50,535 bases of DNA from Polaromonas sp. UBA4122 (GCA_002381615.1 DFWY01000102.1:1-50535); one strand, 5' to 3'; shown: positions 39,789 through 49,190, counted from the stretch's first letter. The notes: a model not told the origin generated them from the letters alone. Numbers and translations: made by a program.

Positions 39789-39797
39789 TTGATTCAA
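39789..39797. promoter_or_regulatory. Palindrome in the divergent promoter region, possible GntR operator
   Basis: TTGATTCAA is an exact palindrome around its central T, in an AT-rich segment (about 39767-39825) that must contain the promoters of both the mutase operon and gntR. FCD-type GntR proteins bind short palindromes of this type in their own promoters. Only location and symmetry support it. Confidence 0.3.
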
Positions 39798-39826
39798 AAT
39801 ATTCCATTGAGCTTACAATTTAACGT

Positions 39827-40462
39827 ATGGCTGAACTTTCCTTGTCTCACCGAGCGCTTTATGAAGAAGTCGCCGAACTTTTGCGCCAGCGCATTTTCAC
39901 CCGCGAACTGGTGCCGGGCAGCTGGATTGATGAGCTTAAGCTGGCCGAGGAATACGGTATCAGCCGCACCCCCCTGCGTGAAGCCCTGAAGGTGCTGGCC
40001 ACTGAGGGTCTGGTCACCATGAAAGTGCGGCGCGGCGCTTACGTGACCGAGGTATCCGAGCGCGATCTGACTGATGTCTACCACTTGCTGGCTCTGCTTG
40101 AAAGCGATGCCGCCGGGGTGGTGGCCGCCCAAGCATCGGAATCCCAACTCAAGGAACTGCAGGGCCTGCACAACGAACTGGAAAAGGCGGTGAACAACCG
40201 GGAACGCTTTTTTGAAATCAATGAAGCATTTCACATGCGCCTGCTGGAAATTGCCAACAACCGCTGGCGCGACCAGATGGTGGCCGACCTGCGCAAGGTA
40301 ATGAAGCTGAACCGCCACAACTCACTGCTCAAGAGCGGGCGCATTGAAGAGTCACTGTCCGAGCACCGCGCCATCATGGCCGCGCTGGCTGCGCGCGATG
40401 GCGACGCCACCGCGCAGCGCATGCGCGAGCATTTCAGGAATGGACTGGAGGCGGCGGCTTGA
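39827..40462 (+). CDS. GntR-family regulator with FCD ligand domain
   Basis: A 211-residue transcription factor. The winged helix (residues about 7-75) includes ELKLAEEYGISRTPLREALKVLATEGLV. An all-helical FCD effector domain follows, with NEAFHMRLLEIANN and SLSEHRAIMAALAARD carrying metal-binding His candidates. It is divergent from the propionyl-CoA operon with 155 bases between starts. The natural guess is that it senses a propionate-pathway metabolite and controls that operon; this is inference. Confidence 0.88.
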   Translation: MAELSLSHRALYEEVAELLRQRIFTRELVPGSWIDELKLAEEYGISRTPLREALKVLATEGLVTMKVRRGAYVTEVSERDLTDVYHLLALLESDAAGVVAAQASESQLKELQGLHNELEKAVNNRERFFEINEAFHMRLLEIANNRWRDQMVADLRKVMKLNRHNSLLKSGRIEESLSEHRAIMAALAARDGDATAQRMREHFRNGLEAAA

Positions 40463-40616
40463 GGTTCAACATGGGAAGCATGGCCCAGCTTACCGGCGTA
40501 AGTCCGCTGGATGGCGGCGGCTAAAACTCTCTTTGGTGATCTGCGGTTCCTCGCGTCTGGTTCATTCGCTGCGCTGTACCACCCCCATGCGTGGAGGCTT
40601 AAACTCAATTTGGCGT

Positions 40617-40814
40617 TGGCGGCCACATGCTTACCGCACGCGGAACACGTTTGCCTCGCTGCTGCAGGTTGGCGCGCGTGTGGCGTATGTTTCGTCGCAG
40701 CGTCGACACACTACACCGAGCCAAGTCGAGGAGACCTACTCACGCTGGCTGCCTGACGCGGATGGCAGCTATGCCCGCCAGCGTCTGGATGAAGCTTTCG
40801 CTGCCGTGCAATAA
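40617..40814 (+). pseudogene. Tyrosine recombinase (integrase) C-terminal remnant
   Basis: One reading frame ends HAYRTRNTFASLLQVGARVAYV, then HTTP and ETYSRWLPDAD. This is the end of the catalytic domain of phage/island integrases. The Arg of the second box and the nucleophile Tyr of ETYSR are preserved. The His after the Arg reads Asn, and the GH motif reads RH. Nothing recognisable as integrase lies upstream of about 40617. It sits 88 bases from the 3' end of tRNA-Val(GAC), a typical island attachment place. Confidence 0.65.
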
Positions 40815-40847
40815 GGCCACAATAAAGCCCATGGACTTCGACGCATA

Positions 40848-40895
40848 AATGAAAAAGTCTCGTAAACCGTTGTAAATCAACAATTTACGAGACTT
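40848..40895 (-). terminator. Terminator after tRNA-Val(GAC)
   Basis: AAGTCTCGTAAA (plus strand 40855-40866) pairs with TTTACGAGACTT (40884-40895), with an inner GTTG/CAAC stem in the loop. On the minus strand the stem is followed by a T-rich stretch. It begins seven bases after the tRNA CCA end. Confidence 0.8.
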
Positions 40896-40901
40896 GATAT
40901 T

Positions 40902-40978
40902 TGGTAGGCGCGATTGGACTCGAACCAACGACCCCCACCATGTCAAGGTGGTGCTCTAACCAGCTGAGCTACGCGCCT
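40902..40978 (-). tRNA. tRNA-Val (anticodon GAC)
   Basis: A 77-base tRNA with acceptor AGGCGCG/CGCGCCT, anticodon stem CCACC/GGTGG with loop TTGACAT (anticodon GAC), T-loop TTCGAGT and encoded CCA. It reads GUC and GUU codons. It follows relA on the same strand at about 95 bases. An integrase relic lies beyond its 3' end. Confidence 0.95.
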
Positions 40979-41072
40979 AAGGATTGTCCGAGCCGTGATT
41001 GTAGCAGGGCAAAACGCCGTCTTGCCCTGCTACCAAAAATTGCCAACAATAAATATTCTCACCCTGTCGGCG

Positions 41073-43334
41073 TCAGCGTCTTCGGGCTGTTCGCACGCCC
41101 GGAACCTCCGCCACGATGGCCAGCACCTGATTAAGACGGCCAGATTGCGCCACCTCCACCGTGAAGGTCATCCACGCCGTGCCACCGCGATTGTCCTTAA
41201 CAGACTGCGTTTGCACACCGATCACGTTCATTTTTTCTTTGGCGAACACCTCGGAAATATCGCGCAGCAGCCCTTGCCGGTCGGCGGCTTCCACCGCCAC
41301 ATCCACCGGATAAACCGAGCCGTCAGGCGTTTTGGGCGAGCTCCATGCCACCTCAATCACACGGTCAGGGCTGCCGCTGGCCATATTGCGGAAATTACTG
41401 CAGTCGCTGCGATGAATGCTCACGCCTTTGCCCTTGGTCACAAAGCCGAGAATCGCATCAGGTGGCGCGGGTTTGCAGCACTTGGCCAGTTGCGTCAACA
41501 AGGAGTCAACCCCCACCACGAGCACGCTACCCTTGCCGCGCTGGTTGGACTTGTCGGGTTGGCGTGTTTTTTTGGCCAACACATAGTCGTCCGCAGGCAA
41601 AACGGGCTCCTGCGGCCGCAGCATGTTTTCAATGGTGCGCAGGGACAACTCGTCTTTGCCTACAACTTCAAACAGGTCATCCGCCGTTTTGAAACCCAGT
41701 TGAAGGGCCAGGGCATCCAACTTCATCGCGGTTTTGCCTTCGCGCTGAAGCAGCTTTTCAACCGCTTCCCGACCCTTCGCCACGGTTTGCGCCATGGCCA
41801 ATGCGTTGAACCAGGCACGCACTTTCGATTTCGCACGGTGGCTGGACAAGAAACCCAGCTCAGGATTGAGCCAGTCACGGGAAGGTCCACCCTCCTTGGC
41901 CGTGATCACTTCAACTGTCTGGCCGTTTTGCAGCGGCGTGTTAAGCGGTACCATCGCCCCGTCAATACGCGCGCCGCGGCAGCGGTGCCCCAAGTTAGTG
42001 TGCACGCTGTAGGCAAAGTCCACGGTCGTTGCGCCTTGGGGTAATTCCACAATGGCGGCATCGGGTGTCAGCACATAAATGCGGTCCTCGAACAAGCCCT
42101 GATTGGCATCGCGCGCACGCTGTCCAGCCGGGCCTGACAGGTCGCGCTCCCACGCCAGCAATTGCCGCAGTACGGCGATCTTGGCGTCGTATTCGCTGCT
42201 GGCCGACACCCCGCTGTAACCCTTGGTGCCCGCCTCCTTGTAAGCCCAGTGCGCCGCCACACCGTGCTCGGCATAGTCGTGCATGGCTTGCGTACGTATC
42301 TGGATCTCGACCGCCCGACCTGCTTTATCACGCACCACAGTGTGCAAAGACTGATAGCCGTTGGTTTTGGGTTTGGCGATGTAGTCATCAAACTCACCCT
42401 CTACCGGTGTAAAGCGCGAATGCACAAACCCCAAAGCCGCATAGCAGCCATTTACATCGGCTGCGATCACGCGCAAGGCACGAATGTCAAACACCTGCTC
42501 AAAGTCAAGCGACTTGCCGCGCATTTTCTTGACAATACTGTAGATGTGTTTGGGCCTGCCCTGCACCAGCGCGGCAATGCCGTTCTGGTTCAGCTCGCGT
42601 TCGAGTTGCGCACGCAGAGCCTCCATGAATTCCTCGCGTTCCACACGTTTTTCATCGAGCAGGCGGGCCGTTTGCCTGTAGGTATCAGGCTCAAAAAAAC
42701 GGAAGGCCAGGTCTTCCATTTCCCATTTGACCTGCCATATCCCCAAGCGGTTGGCCAGCGGTGCAAACACATGCAACGATTCGTGGGCCAGCGCCGCCGG
42801 GGCTGCCTGCCTGGTCGCGGCGTAATAGCGCAAGGTCTGCAGGCGCGAGGCGAGCCGCAACATGACCACCCGCAAATCACGCGAGAACGCCAGCAGCATC
42901 TTGCGCACGTTCTCCGTCTGTGCCGCAGGATCGTCCAGCAGTTGCGCTTTGGCGTCTGCGGTGCGCGCCTGGCGCTGCACCTGGACCAGCTTGGTCGTTT
43001 CTATCGCCAGAGCGGCATAGTTGGCGCCGAAGGCCTTGGCGATCACTTCCTGTGGTTTGTTCAGGTGCTGGCACGCATGCACCAGGTACGTGGCGGCCTG
43101 CATGGCTTCCGAGCCGCCAATCGACTTGAGGATGGCCGCCACCGCATCGGCATGTGCCAGGATGTTTTCGCCGGTGTCCAGCGTTTCGCTGGCAATCAGC
43201 GGCTCGGCAAAAGCGCGCGCCCGCGCCAATGCATGCGGCTGGTCCGGCAGGCTGTCGGCCGTGGCCGTCACGATGGAGGCGTTGGCACTTTGGGAGGCCG
43301 TTGGGCCGTGCGGCCCAAGCACATTGCTTTTCAT
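41073..43334 (-). CDS. relA: (p)ppGpp synthetase, RelA-type
   Basis: A 753-residue long RSH protein that makes the stringent-response alarmone on starved ribosomes. The N-terminal HD domain appears degenerate. HACQHLNKP stands where active hydrolases have an HD-xx-ED motif, which marks RelA rather than SpoT. The synthetase domain has RPKHIYSIVKKMRGKSLDFEQ, FDDYIAKPKTNGYQSLHT and the EIQIRTQAMHDYAE motif. TGS (VLTPDAAIVELPQGATTVDF), Zn-finger/CC and ACT domains follow. It is intact and monocistronic apart from the downstream tRNA. Confidence 0.92.
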   Translation of the reverse strand: MKSNVLGPHGPTASQSANASIVTATADSLPDQPHALARARAFAEPLIASETLDTGENILAHADAVAAILKSIGGSEAMQAATYLVHACQHLNKPQEVIAKAFGANYAALAIETTKLVQVQRQARTADAKAQLLDDPAAQTENVRKMLLAFSRDLRVVMLRLASRLQTLRYYAATRQAAPAALAHESLHVFAPLANRLGIWQVKWEMEDLAFRFFEPDTYRQTARLLDEKRVEREEFMEALRAQLERELNQNGIAALVQGRPKHIYSIVKKMRGKSLDFEQVFDIRALRVIAADVNGCYAALGFVHSRFTPVEGEFDDYIAKPKTNGYQSLHTVVRDKAGRAVEIQIRTQAMHDYAEHGVAAHWAYKEAGTKGYSGVSASSEYDAKIAVLRQLLAWERDLSGPAGQRARDANQGLFEDRIYVLTPDAAIVELPQGATTVDFAYSVHTNLGHRCRGARIDGAMVPLNTPLQNGQTVEVITAKEGGPSRDWLNPELGFLSSHRAKSKVRAWFNALAMAQTVAKGREAVEKLLQREGKTAMKLDALALQLGFKTADDLFEVVGKDELSLRTIENMLRPQEPVLPADDYVLAKKTRQPDKSNQRGKGSVLVVGVDSLLTQLAKCCKPAPPDAILGFVTKGKGVSIHRSDCSNFRNMASGSPDRVIEVAWSSPKTPDGSVYPVDVAVEAADRQGLLRDISEVFAKEKMNVIGVQTQSVKDNRGGTAWMTFTVEVAQSGRLNQVLAIVAEVPGVRTARRR

Positions 43335-43362
43335 GAAAACTCAATCAAATTGTTGCCCGGCA

Positions 43363-44292
43363 TTAACCAAGCAGAAAACCCGCCACTGCAGCGACCTGAT
43401 CTTTTGCGATCAGCGTGGGCACATGCCCGACCCCTTCAAACTCCACCAGGCGGGCATGCGGCCCGCGTTCAGTCATGGCGCGGGCCGTCTCGGGACTCAG
43501 CAAATCCGAAAGCGCGCCGCGGATCAAGAGCGTCTCGGCCTTGATATGGTCGTAAAGCTGCCAGAGCGTGGCCTCGTCCTGCTGCGCAGAAGCTTCGGTA
43601 GCCAGTTTGAACGGCACCGCAATAGCCGGGTCGTAATGCAACCGAAACTTGCTGTCAGCAGCGGCTGACACAGGCTTGACCATGGGACGAGACAACGCCA
43701 GCCATTGTTCCGGGGTGTGGGGTCCAAAGCTTTGGGAAACCGCCCACATGGCGTCGGCCGCGTCTTGCAGGGTGCTGAAATACCCCGCCTCCCCCAAGTA
43801 AGCGCCAATGCGCACAATCGCCTGCCACTGGAGGGTCGGCCCGACATCGTTCAGCACCAGTCGGCGCACAGGCACTGCCAAAGGCAGATCGGGCTGACCG
43901 CACACCACTATGCCCATCAACCCGCCCATGCTGGTACCTACCCAGTCCAGCGTCGTAATCGGCGACTGGGCGTGCAGACGAGACAGCAAAACCAGCATGT
44001 CCGCCACATAGGCGGGCACCTGGTAGCCCATGGGGTCTTTCAGCCAGTCACTTTCACCGCGGCCCACCACATCGGGACAGACCACACGAATGCCGGTCGG
44101 TCGTTGCGCAGACTGTTGAACCTGCTCGCATAAAGCCTGCGCCAACACGTCAAAATCCCGTCCCTGGCGGGTCAGACCATGCACACACACCACAACATGT
44201 CCGCTATCCGGCTGGCCCCATTGCCAATAGGCCATTCGATGCTCGCCTTCGGCATCGGGACAGGTGACGTATTTCAGCGTAGGTTCAGTCAT
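43363..44292 (-). CDS. Alpha/beta-hydrolase
   Basis: A 309-residue hydrolase beginning at ATG 44292 (MTEPTLK); an upstream ATG at 44310 adds six residues. HGLTRQGRDFD forms the oxyanion region, GTSMGG holds the nucleophile Ser, LSPETAR lies near the acid, and EGVGHVP contains the catalytic His. Its substrate is not evident. Its stop lies just 28 bases downstream of the relA start and it is divergent from bdhA, so a role in ester or PHB-oligomer hydrolysis would be speculation. Confidence 0.85.
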   Translation of the reverse strand: MTEPTLKYVTCPDAEGEHRMAYWQWGQPDSGHVVVCVHGLTRQGRDFDVLAQALCEQVQQSAQRPTGIRVVCPDVVGRGESDWLKDPMGYQVPAYVADMLVLLSRLHAQSPITTLDWVGTSMGGLMGIVVCGQPDLPLAVPVRRLVLNDVGPTLQWQAIVRIGAYLGEAGYFSTLQDAADAMWAVSQSFGPHTPEQWLALSRPMVKPVSAAADSKFRLHYDPAIAVPFKLATEASAQQDEATLWQLYDHIKAETLLIRGALSDLLSPETARAMTERGPHARLVEFEGVGHVPTLIAKDQVAAVAGFLLG

Positions 44293-44419
44293 GGTGCATG
44301 CAGTCCGCATAAAAGGCTTGATAAGGCTTGATAATCACTTGAGAAAATTTTTAGGCGCACTGGCTGCTGGCGCGATTTAAATCTCACACCAACTATCGTA
44401 AATCATCCGGAGAATCATC

Positions 44420-45202
44420 ATGCTCAAAGGCAAAACAGCGCTCGTCACCGGCTCCACCAGTGGTATCGGTCTGGGTATCGCCAAATCCCTGGCTGCTCAG
44501 GGTGTCAACATCGTTCTCAATGGCTTTGGTGATGTGGACGGTCCCAAGGCTGCGATTGCAGCGCTGGGCGTCAAAGTGGCTTACCACGGCGCTGACATGA
44601 GCAAGCCCGCCGACATTGAAGACATGATGAAGTTTGCCGCCGCCCAGTTTGGCCGGGTCGATATTCTGGTCAACAACGCGGGCATCCAGCATGTGGCCAG
44701 AATCGAAAATTTTCCGGTTGAAAAATGGGACTCTGTGATCGCCATCAACCTGAGCAGCGCCTTTCATGCCACACGCCTGGCGCTGCCCGCCATGCAGGCC
44801 GCCAACAACGGGAAAGGATGGGGCCGCATCATCAACGTCGCCTCGGTTCATGGCCTGGTGGCCTCCGCAGAAAAATCAGCTTATGTGGCCGCCAAGCACG
44901 GCATTGTGGGCTTGACCAAAGTCACCGCGCTTGAAAATGCCACCACCGGAGTCACCTGCAATGCCATCTGCCCGGGCTGGGTGCTGACTCCCATGGTGCA
45001 AAAACAGGTGGATGCCAAAGTCGCGGCGGGTGGCCTCTCCAATGAAGCGGTCACGCAGCAACTGCTGGGTGAAAAAGAACCCTCCCTGCAATTCACCACG
45101 CCTGAAGAGCTGGGTGCGCTGGCAGTGTTTTTCTGCTCCCCTGCGGGCAACAATGTGCGCGGCGTCGCCTGGAACATGGATGGCGGCTGGACCGCGCAGT
45201 AA
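44420..45202 (+). CDS. bdhA: D-3-hydroxybutyrate dehydrogenase
   Basis: A 260-residue SDR oxidising (R)-3-hydroxybutyrate to acetoacetate with NAD+. TGSTSGIG binds the cofactor (residues 10-17), NNAG lies at about 85-88, and the catalytic triad is Ser142, Tyr155 and Lys159 (YVAAK), as in characterised BdhA proteins. The C-terminus (RGVAWNMDGGWTAQ) also fits that family. It completes PHB mobilisation started by PhaZ at 24410, though the genes are 20 kb apart. The start is preceded by a CCGGAG site. Confidence 0.93.
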   Translation: MLKGKTALVTGSTSGIGLGIAKSLAAQGVNIVLNGFGDVDGPKAAIAALGVKVAYHGADMSKPADIEDMMKFAAAQFGRVDILVNNAGIQHVARIENFPVEKWDSVIAINLSSAFHATRLALPAMQAANNGKGWGRIINVASVHGLVASAEKSAYVAAKHGIVGLTKVTALENATTGVTCNAICPGWVLTPMVQKQVDAKVAAGGLSNEAVTQQLLGEKEPSLQFTTPEELGALAVFFCSPAGNNVRGVAWNMDGGWTAQ

Positions 45203-45204
45203 AC

Positions 45205-46302
45205 TTATGACAGCAGTCGGCGAACATGCTCGCCGATGGCCAGTGCGCTGGTCAGGCCCGGCGATTCAATTCCAAACAGGTTGACCAGCCCAGCCACACC
45301 ATGCACGGCTGAGCCCTGGATCAAAAAGTCTTTGGCCGGCTCGCCAGCCCCTTGGATTTTGGGACGCAGGCCCGCATAGCCCGGAATCAGGGCGCCGTCT
45401 TGCAGCGCAGGCCAGTACTTGCGCACTTCCGCATAAAACGCTTCGCCGCGCGCCGGGTCAACCACCAGATCATCGGGTGAGCTGACCCATTGCACATCAG
45501 GGCCAAACTTGGCCTGCCCACCCAGGTCAATCGTGAGATGAACGCCCAGGCCTGCGGCCTCGGGCACCGGATAAATCAACCGGCTGAACGGTGAGCGGCC
45601 AGAGAGGGTGAAGTAATTACCTTTGGCGTAATGGCTGGGCGGCACAAGGTGCGCAGCCAGCCCCGCAAAGCGCCGGGCCAGGGCCTGGGCATGCAAGCCT
45701 GCCGCGTTGACCACGGTGTTGGCTTGCAGTTCCGTGCCGTCTTTTGCTATTAAAATAATAGCGCCCTGTGCAAATATCGCATGGGCCAGCGGTGAATTCA
45801 GCACTACAAGACCACCGGCATTCTCCAGATCACCCTGCAGCGCCAGCATCATGGCATGGCTGTCCACAATGCCCGTACTGGGTGAGTGCAGCGCAGCCAC
45901 GCATTCAAGTTGCGGCTCCAGCGCCCTCGCCTGCTCGCGCGTGAGCAGCACCAGGTCCTGCACACCATTGGCCGCCGCCTTGGCCACAATGCCTTGCAGC
46001 TGCGCCAGCTGTGCGTTATTGGTTGCCACAATCAGCTTGCCACAGCGGCTGTGGCCAATGCCGCGCACGGCGCAGTAGCCGTACAGCAACTCTTTGCCCT
46101 CAACACAAAGCCGGGCCTTGAGAGAGCCTTGCGGGTAGTAAATGCCCGCATGAATGACTTCGCTGTTGCGCGAGCTGGTGCCGGCACCAATCGCGTCGGC
46201 GGCTTCCAGCACCATCACCTCCCTGCCCTGCAGGGCCAGGGCGCGCGCCACCGCCAGCCCCACTACACCCGCGCCAATCACCACGCAATCGATCTGATCC
46301 AT
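45205..46302 (-). CDS. FAD-dependent oxidoreductase, L-2-hydroxyglutarate oxidase-like
   Basis: A 365-residue DAO-fold flavoprotein. [17 protein letters not shown] binds FAD, and [19 protein letters not shown] is a signature of the LhgO/L2HGDH group. [12 protein letters not shown] lies in the middle, and [16 protein letters not shown] is near the end. The likely reaction is oxidation of an L-2-hydroxy acid with electrons to quinone or oxygen. It starts immediately after the acetylpolyamine-amidohydrolase-like gene. Inside it, 45745-45762 is a perfect hairpin core of the dispersed repeat, coding for part of [10 protein letters not shown]. Confidence 0.85.
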   Translation of the reverse strand: MDQIDCVVIGAGVVGLAVARALALQGREVMVLEAADAIGAGTSSRNSEVIHAGIYYPQGSLKARLCVEGKELLYGYCAVRGIGHSRCGKLIVATNNAQLAQLQGIVAKAAANGVQDLVLLTREQARALEPQLECVAALHSPSTGIVDSHAMMLALQGDLENAGGLVVLNSPLAHAIFAQGAIILIAKDGTELQANTVVNAAGLHAQALARRFAGLAAHLVPPSHYAKGNYFTLSGRSPFSRLIYPVPEAAGLGVHLTIDLGGQAKFGPDVQWVSSPDDLVVDPARGEAFYAEVRKYWPALQDGALIPGYAGLRPKIQGAGEPAKDFLIQGSAVHGVAGLVNLFGIESPGLTSALAIGEHVRRLLS

Positions 46303-47349
46303 TCAGGAGCCCTCAAAACTTTCAATCACATTGACCGCATTAGTGCCCAGCGCCGCTTTGGCGTAACCGCCCTCCAGCACAAACACGGTCGGCAAGCCGA
46401 GCGCGCCAAGGCGTTCTCCCAGACGGCTGAAGTCACTGGTCCGCAGGGCAAAGGTGGAGATGGGATCATCGGCGAAGGTATCCAGCCCCAGCGAGACCAC
46501 CAGCGCATCGCTGCCGGAAGCGCCAATACGCAGGCAGGCCTGCTCTAGTGCCTCAAACCAGCGCGCCGCAGTGCAACCGGCAGGCAGCGGCAGGTTCAGG
46601 TTAAACCCGGCGCCAGCGCCTGCCCCGGTCTCATCGGCGTGGCCGAGGTAAAACGGATATTCGGTCAGCGGATCCCCGTGCAGGCTCACAAACAGCACGT
46701 CGGCGCGGTCGTAAAAAATACTTTGCGTGCCATTGCCGTGGTGGTAGTCCACATCGAGCACGGCCACGCGCCCAGCCCCGGCGTCGCGCAGGGCCTGTGC
46801 AGCCACAGCCGCGTTGTTCAAAAAACAGTAGCCGCCCATGAAGTCGGACCCGGCATGATGGCCCGGCGGCCGACTACAGCAAAATACAGCGCGCCCGCTG
46901 CTTCCGCCAGCCGCGAGCAAATGGGCGGCGCTGGCGGCGGCATCTGCGCCAGCTTTGGCGGCTAGCCAGGTCCCCGCTGCCAGCGGCGAGCCGTTGTCCA
47001 TGGAATACAGGCCGAGCCGGGCGATGAAATTCACGGGTTCGCGGTCGCTGCGCAAGGTGCGCACCGGCCAGACGGAGGGAAAAGGCTGGCGCTGGTCATT
47101 GCCAGGCTCCAGCGCGGTCCAGTCGCGCCAGGCGTTTTCCAGAAACGAGAGGTAGCGTGCCGCGTGCACCTTGGCCAGTACCGCACAGCTGTCGGTTTGC
47201 GGCGTGCGCAGGGTATGGCCGCGCGCAGTCAGGCGGGCTTTGACGTACTCGGCGCGCGCCGGGGTTTCAAAGCACGGCACGCGTTCTCCCCGGAAAAACT
47301 CGAACTCGGGGGCATGGGCCTGGTGGCTGTCGTTAAAGAAAGTAATCAT
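46303..47349 (-). CDS. Histone-deacetylase-fold hydrolase, acetylpolyamine amidohydrolase-like
   Basis: A 348-residue zinc amidohydrolase. The start ATG 47349 (MITFFNDSHQAH) matches how bacterial acetylpolyamine amidohydrolases begin. RPPGHHAGSDFMGGYCFLNN carries the His pair, and DVDYHHGNGTQSIFY the metal Asp and His. LGLDTFADDP holds the second metal Asp, and LEGGYAKAALG the C-terminal Gly-rich loop. Typical substrates are N-acetylated polyamines or related amides. It is followed directly by the FAD oxidoreductase. Confidence 0.88.
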   Translation of the reverse strand: MITFFNDSHQAHAPEFEFFRGERVPCFETPARAEYVKARLTARGHTLRTPQTDSCAVLAKVHAARYLSFLENAWRDWTALEPGNDQRQPFPSVWPVRTLRSDREPVNFIARLGLYSMDNGSPLAAGTWLAAKAGADAAASAAHLLAAGGSSGRAVFCCSRPPGHHAGSDFMGGYCFLNNAAVAAQALRDAGAGRVAVLDVDYHHGNGTQSIFYDRADVLFVSLHGDPLTEYPFYLGHADETGAGAGAGFNLNLPLPAGCTAARWFEALEQACLRIGASGSDALVVSLGLDTFADDPISTFALRTSDFSRLGERLGALGLPTVFVLEGGYAKAALGTNAVNVIESFEGS

Positions 47350-47432
47350 GTTGGGCAGGCTGTGGAATAGAGCGTAAATCACCGGCTAAGCACCGCCAGG
47401 CACCGCAAGACGCCCGCCATTCTGGAAAAAAT

Positions 47433-48278
47433 TCAAAGCGCCCGGGGATCCGTGTTCAGCAGCAGTTCGACGAGTGAGCGCAGGGTGGCCTTGAGGGTCT
47501 CAGAACCCGGCGTCATCGCCAGCGTCTCTTCGCTCATGTAGAGCTTGCGGTTGATCTCCAGCTGGATGCTGTGCCGGTGCTGCGCAGGGTTGCCGTAGCG
47601 GCGCACCAGCTCCACGCCCTTGTAAGGGTGGTTGTAAGACACGCTGTAGCCCCGTGCACCCAGATGCTGGCACACCAGCCTGGACAATGCCGCGCTGGCC
47701 GTGCTCCCCTCGCGGTCACCCACCACAAAGTCCGCGTGCGCCTCGCCCGGAAAATCGGTGGCCTTGCTTGAAGCAATGGCGGGCATTGAGTGACAGTTCA
47801 CATGAATGCTGCAGCCGTGCTGACGGTAGGCGGCATCAATGGCTTGCGCCACGGCAGCATGGTAGGGCTTCCAGCACTGTTCAATGCGCGCCTGCACCTC
47901 GGCCACACTCAGCTTGCGCCCGTAAATCGGCACACCGTCGTCGGTGGTGCGCCAGATCAGCCCCTTGCCGAGGCGAACCTTGGAAAGTATTTTGGGGTCC
48001 GTCTCCACCGGGTCCGGCCAGGGCGCGTCAAACAGCGAGACGTCCATCTCAGTGGTGTTTCGGTTGGCGTCGAGGTAGCTGCGCGGAAAGTGTGCTTCGA
48101 TCCAGTGCACGCCCAATGCGGGGGCGAAGTCATAGAGTTTTTCGACATGGGTGTCTTCGGCACTGCGCAGCGCCGTCATCTCACACGCGTACAAAAAATC
48201 TGGCGGATAAGTGGTTCCGCTGTGAGGGGAGTCGAGTACCAGAGCACTGCTTCCTGGCAGATGGGTGATGAACTTCAT
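47433..48278 (-). CDS. N-formylglutamate amidohydrolase
   Basis: A 281-residue FGase-family enzyme, known for hydrolysing N-formyl-L-glutamate to glutamate and formate in histidine catabolism. SPHSGTTYPPDF, ANRNTTEMDVSLF, VNCHSMPAIAS (metal His) and QLEINRKLYMSEE (acidic residues) are family motifs. No hut genes are adjacent. It is in line with two other hydrolase/oxidase genes on the same strand, which suggests a different degradative role; that is inference. Confidence 0.87.
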   Translation of the reverse strand: MKFITHLPGSSALVLDSPHSGTTYPPDFLYACEMTALRSAEDTHVEKLYDFAPALGVHWIEAHFPRSYLDANRNTTEMDVSLFDAPWPDPVETDPKILSKVRLGKGLIWRTTDDGVPIYGRKLSVAEVQARIEQCWKPYHAAVAQAIDAAYRQHGCSIHVNCHSMPAIASSKATDFPGEAHADFVVGDREGSTASAALSRLVCQHLGARGYSVSYNHPYKGVELVRRYGNPAQHRHSIQLEINRKLYMSEETLAMTPGSETLKATLRSLVELLLNTDPRAL

Positions 48279-48532
48279 GACGTGACTTTAGCAGCAGGCT
48301 TTTGACCATCCCACATTAACCATTTTCAGCGAATAACAAACCGTTGACATTGAAAACACGTGCCCCCCCTGCAGCTCGGTGCCTTCCAAATTTCTGTTTG
48401 TCCTACAAGCAGTTACTTCGTTTACCCACAGACGCATCGACATTTTCTCTCTTAAATTTGAAAATGAAGATCAACAACAGGCGGCCTCTTTTCGAAGCAG
48501 AGCCCCCAGATTCATCCACGAAAGGAAGCACC

Positions 48533-49126
48533 ATGCAATCATTAACCCGAACCTTTTCAGCAACCGTTTTCGCTGTGGCCGCACTGGCGGCGGGCACAGG
48601 CGCGCATGCCCAAAGCAGCAACTACTCCCTCTACGGGCCGGGCTCGAGCTACATCGGTTTCAACGCAGGCCAGTCCGACTTTTCGCTCGGCAGCGGCGCA
48701 GGTGCCTTCCCTTTCGACAAGCGGGACACGACCTACAACATTTCCGGCGGTAGCTACTTCAACAACAACTTTGGCCTTGAGTTGGGCTACACCGACTTCG
48801 GCAAGATCGCCCGAGCTGGCGGCACCACCAAGGCAGAAGGCTTCAACCTGAGCCTGGTCGGCAAAATGCCGTTGTCCCCATCGTTCAACCTGCTGGGCAA
48901 ATTGGGAACGACCTATGGCCGAACCGACGTTTCTTCCGACCCCGCGTCTGGCGTCCTGCCGGGCAGCGAGAGCGGCTTTGGCGTGTCTTATGGTCTGGGC
49001 GCCGAATATGTATTCAACCCCAATTGGTCGGCCGTGCTGCAGTATGACGGGCATGAACTGAAATTCGCTGGCAGTGGCCGCGACCGCATCAGCGCCACCA
49101 CAGCGGGCCTTCGCTACCGGTTTTAA
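48533..49126 (+). CDS. Outer-membrane beta-barrel protein (OmpA/OmpW-like)
   Basis: A 197-residue protein with a signal peptide (TFSATVFAVAALAAG, cleavage likely after AHA at about residue 26). Alternating hydrophobic strands follow (SYIGFNAGQSDFSL, FGLELGYTDFGKI, FNLSLVGKMPL, YGLGAEYVFNPNWSAVLQYD). The final residues TTAGLRYRF end in Phe, as BAM substrates do. Start 48533 follows AAAGGAAG; an upstream in-frame extension lacks a signal. It looks like a small eight-stranded porin-like barrel of the OmpA-like family. The function cannot be stated from sequence. Confidence 0.88.
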   Translation: MQSLTRTFSATVFAVAALAAGTGAHAQSSNYSLYGPGSSYIGFNAGQSDFSLGSGAGAFPFDKRDTTYNISGGSYFNNNFGLELGYTDFGKIARAGGTTKAEGFNLSLVGKMPLSPSFNLLGKLGTTYGRTDVSSDPASGVLPGSESGFGVSYGLGAEYVFNPNWSAVLQYDGHELKFAGSGRDRISATTAGLRYRF

Positions 49127-49161
49127 ACGACTGGAGCGCTCACGGCGCCTGTAACCGAAGT

Positions 49162-49190
49162 CTGCAAGCCCTTGGGATTGCAGGCTTTTT
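49162..49190 (+). terminator. Intrinsic terminator after the beta-barrel gene
   Basis: CTGCAA-g-CCC, a TT loop, and GGG-a-TTGCAG give a nine-pair stem with single bulged bases opposite each other, followed by GCTTTTT. It lies 36 bases after the stop. Confidence 0.8.
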
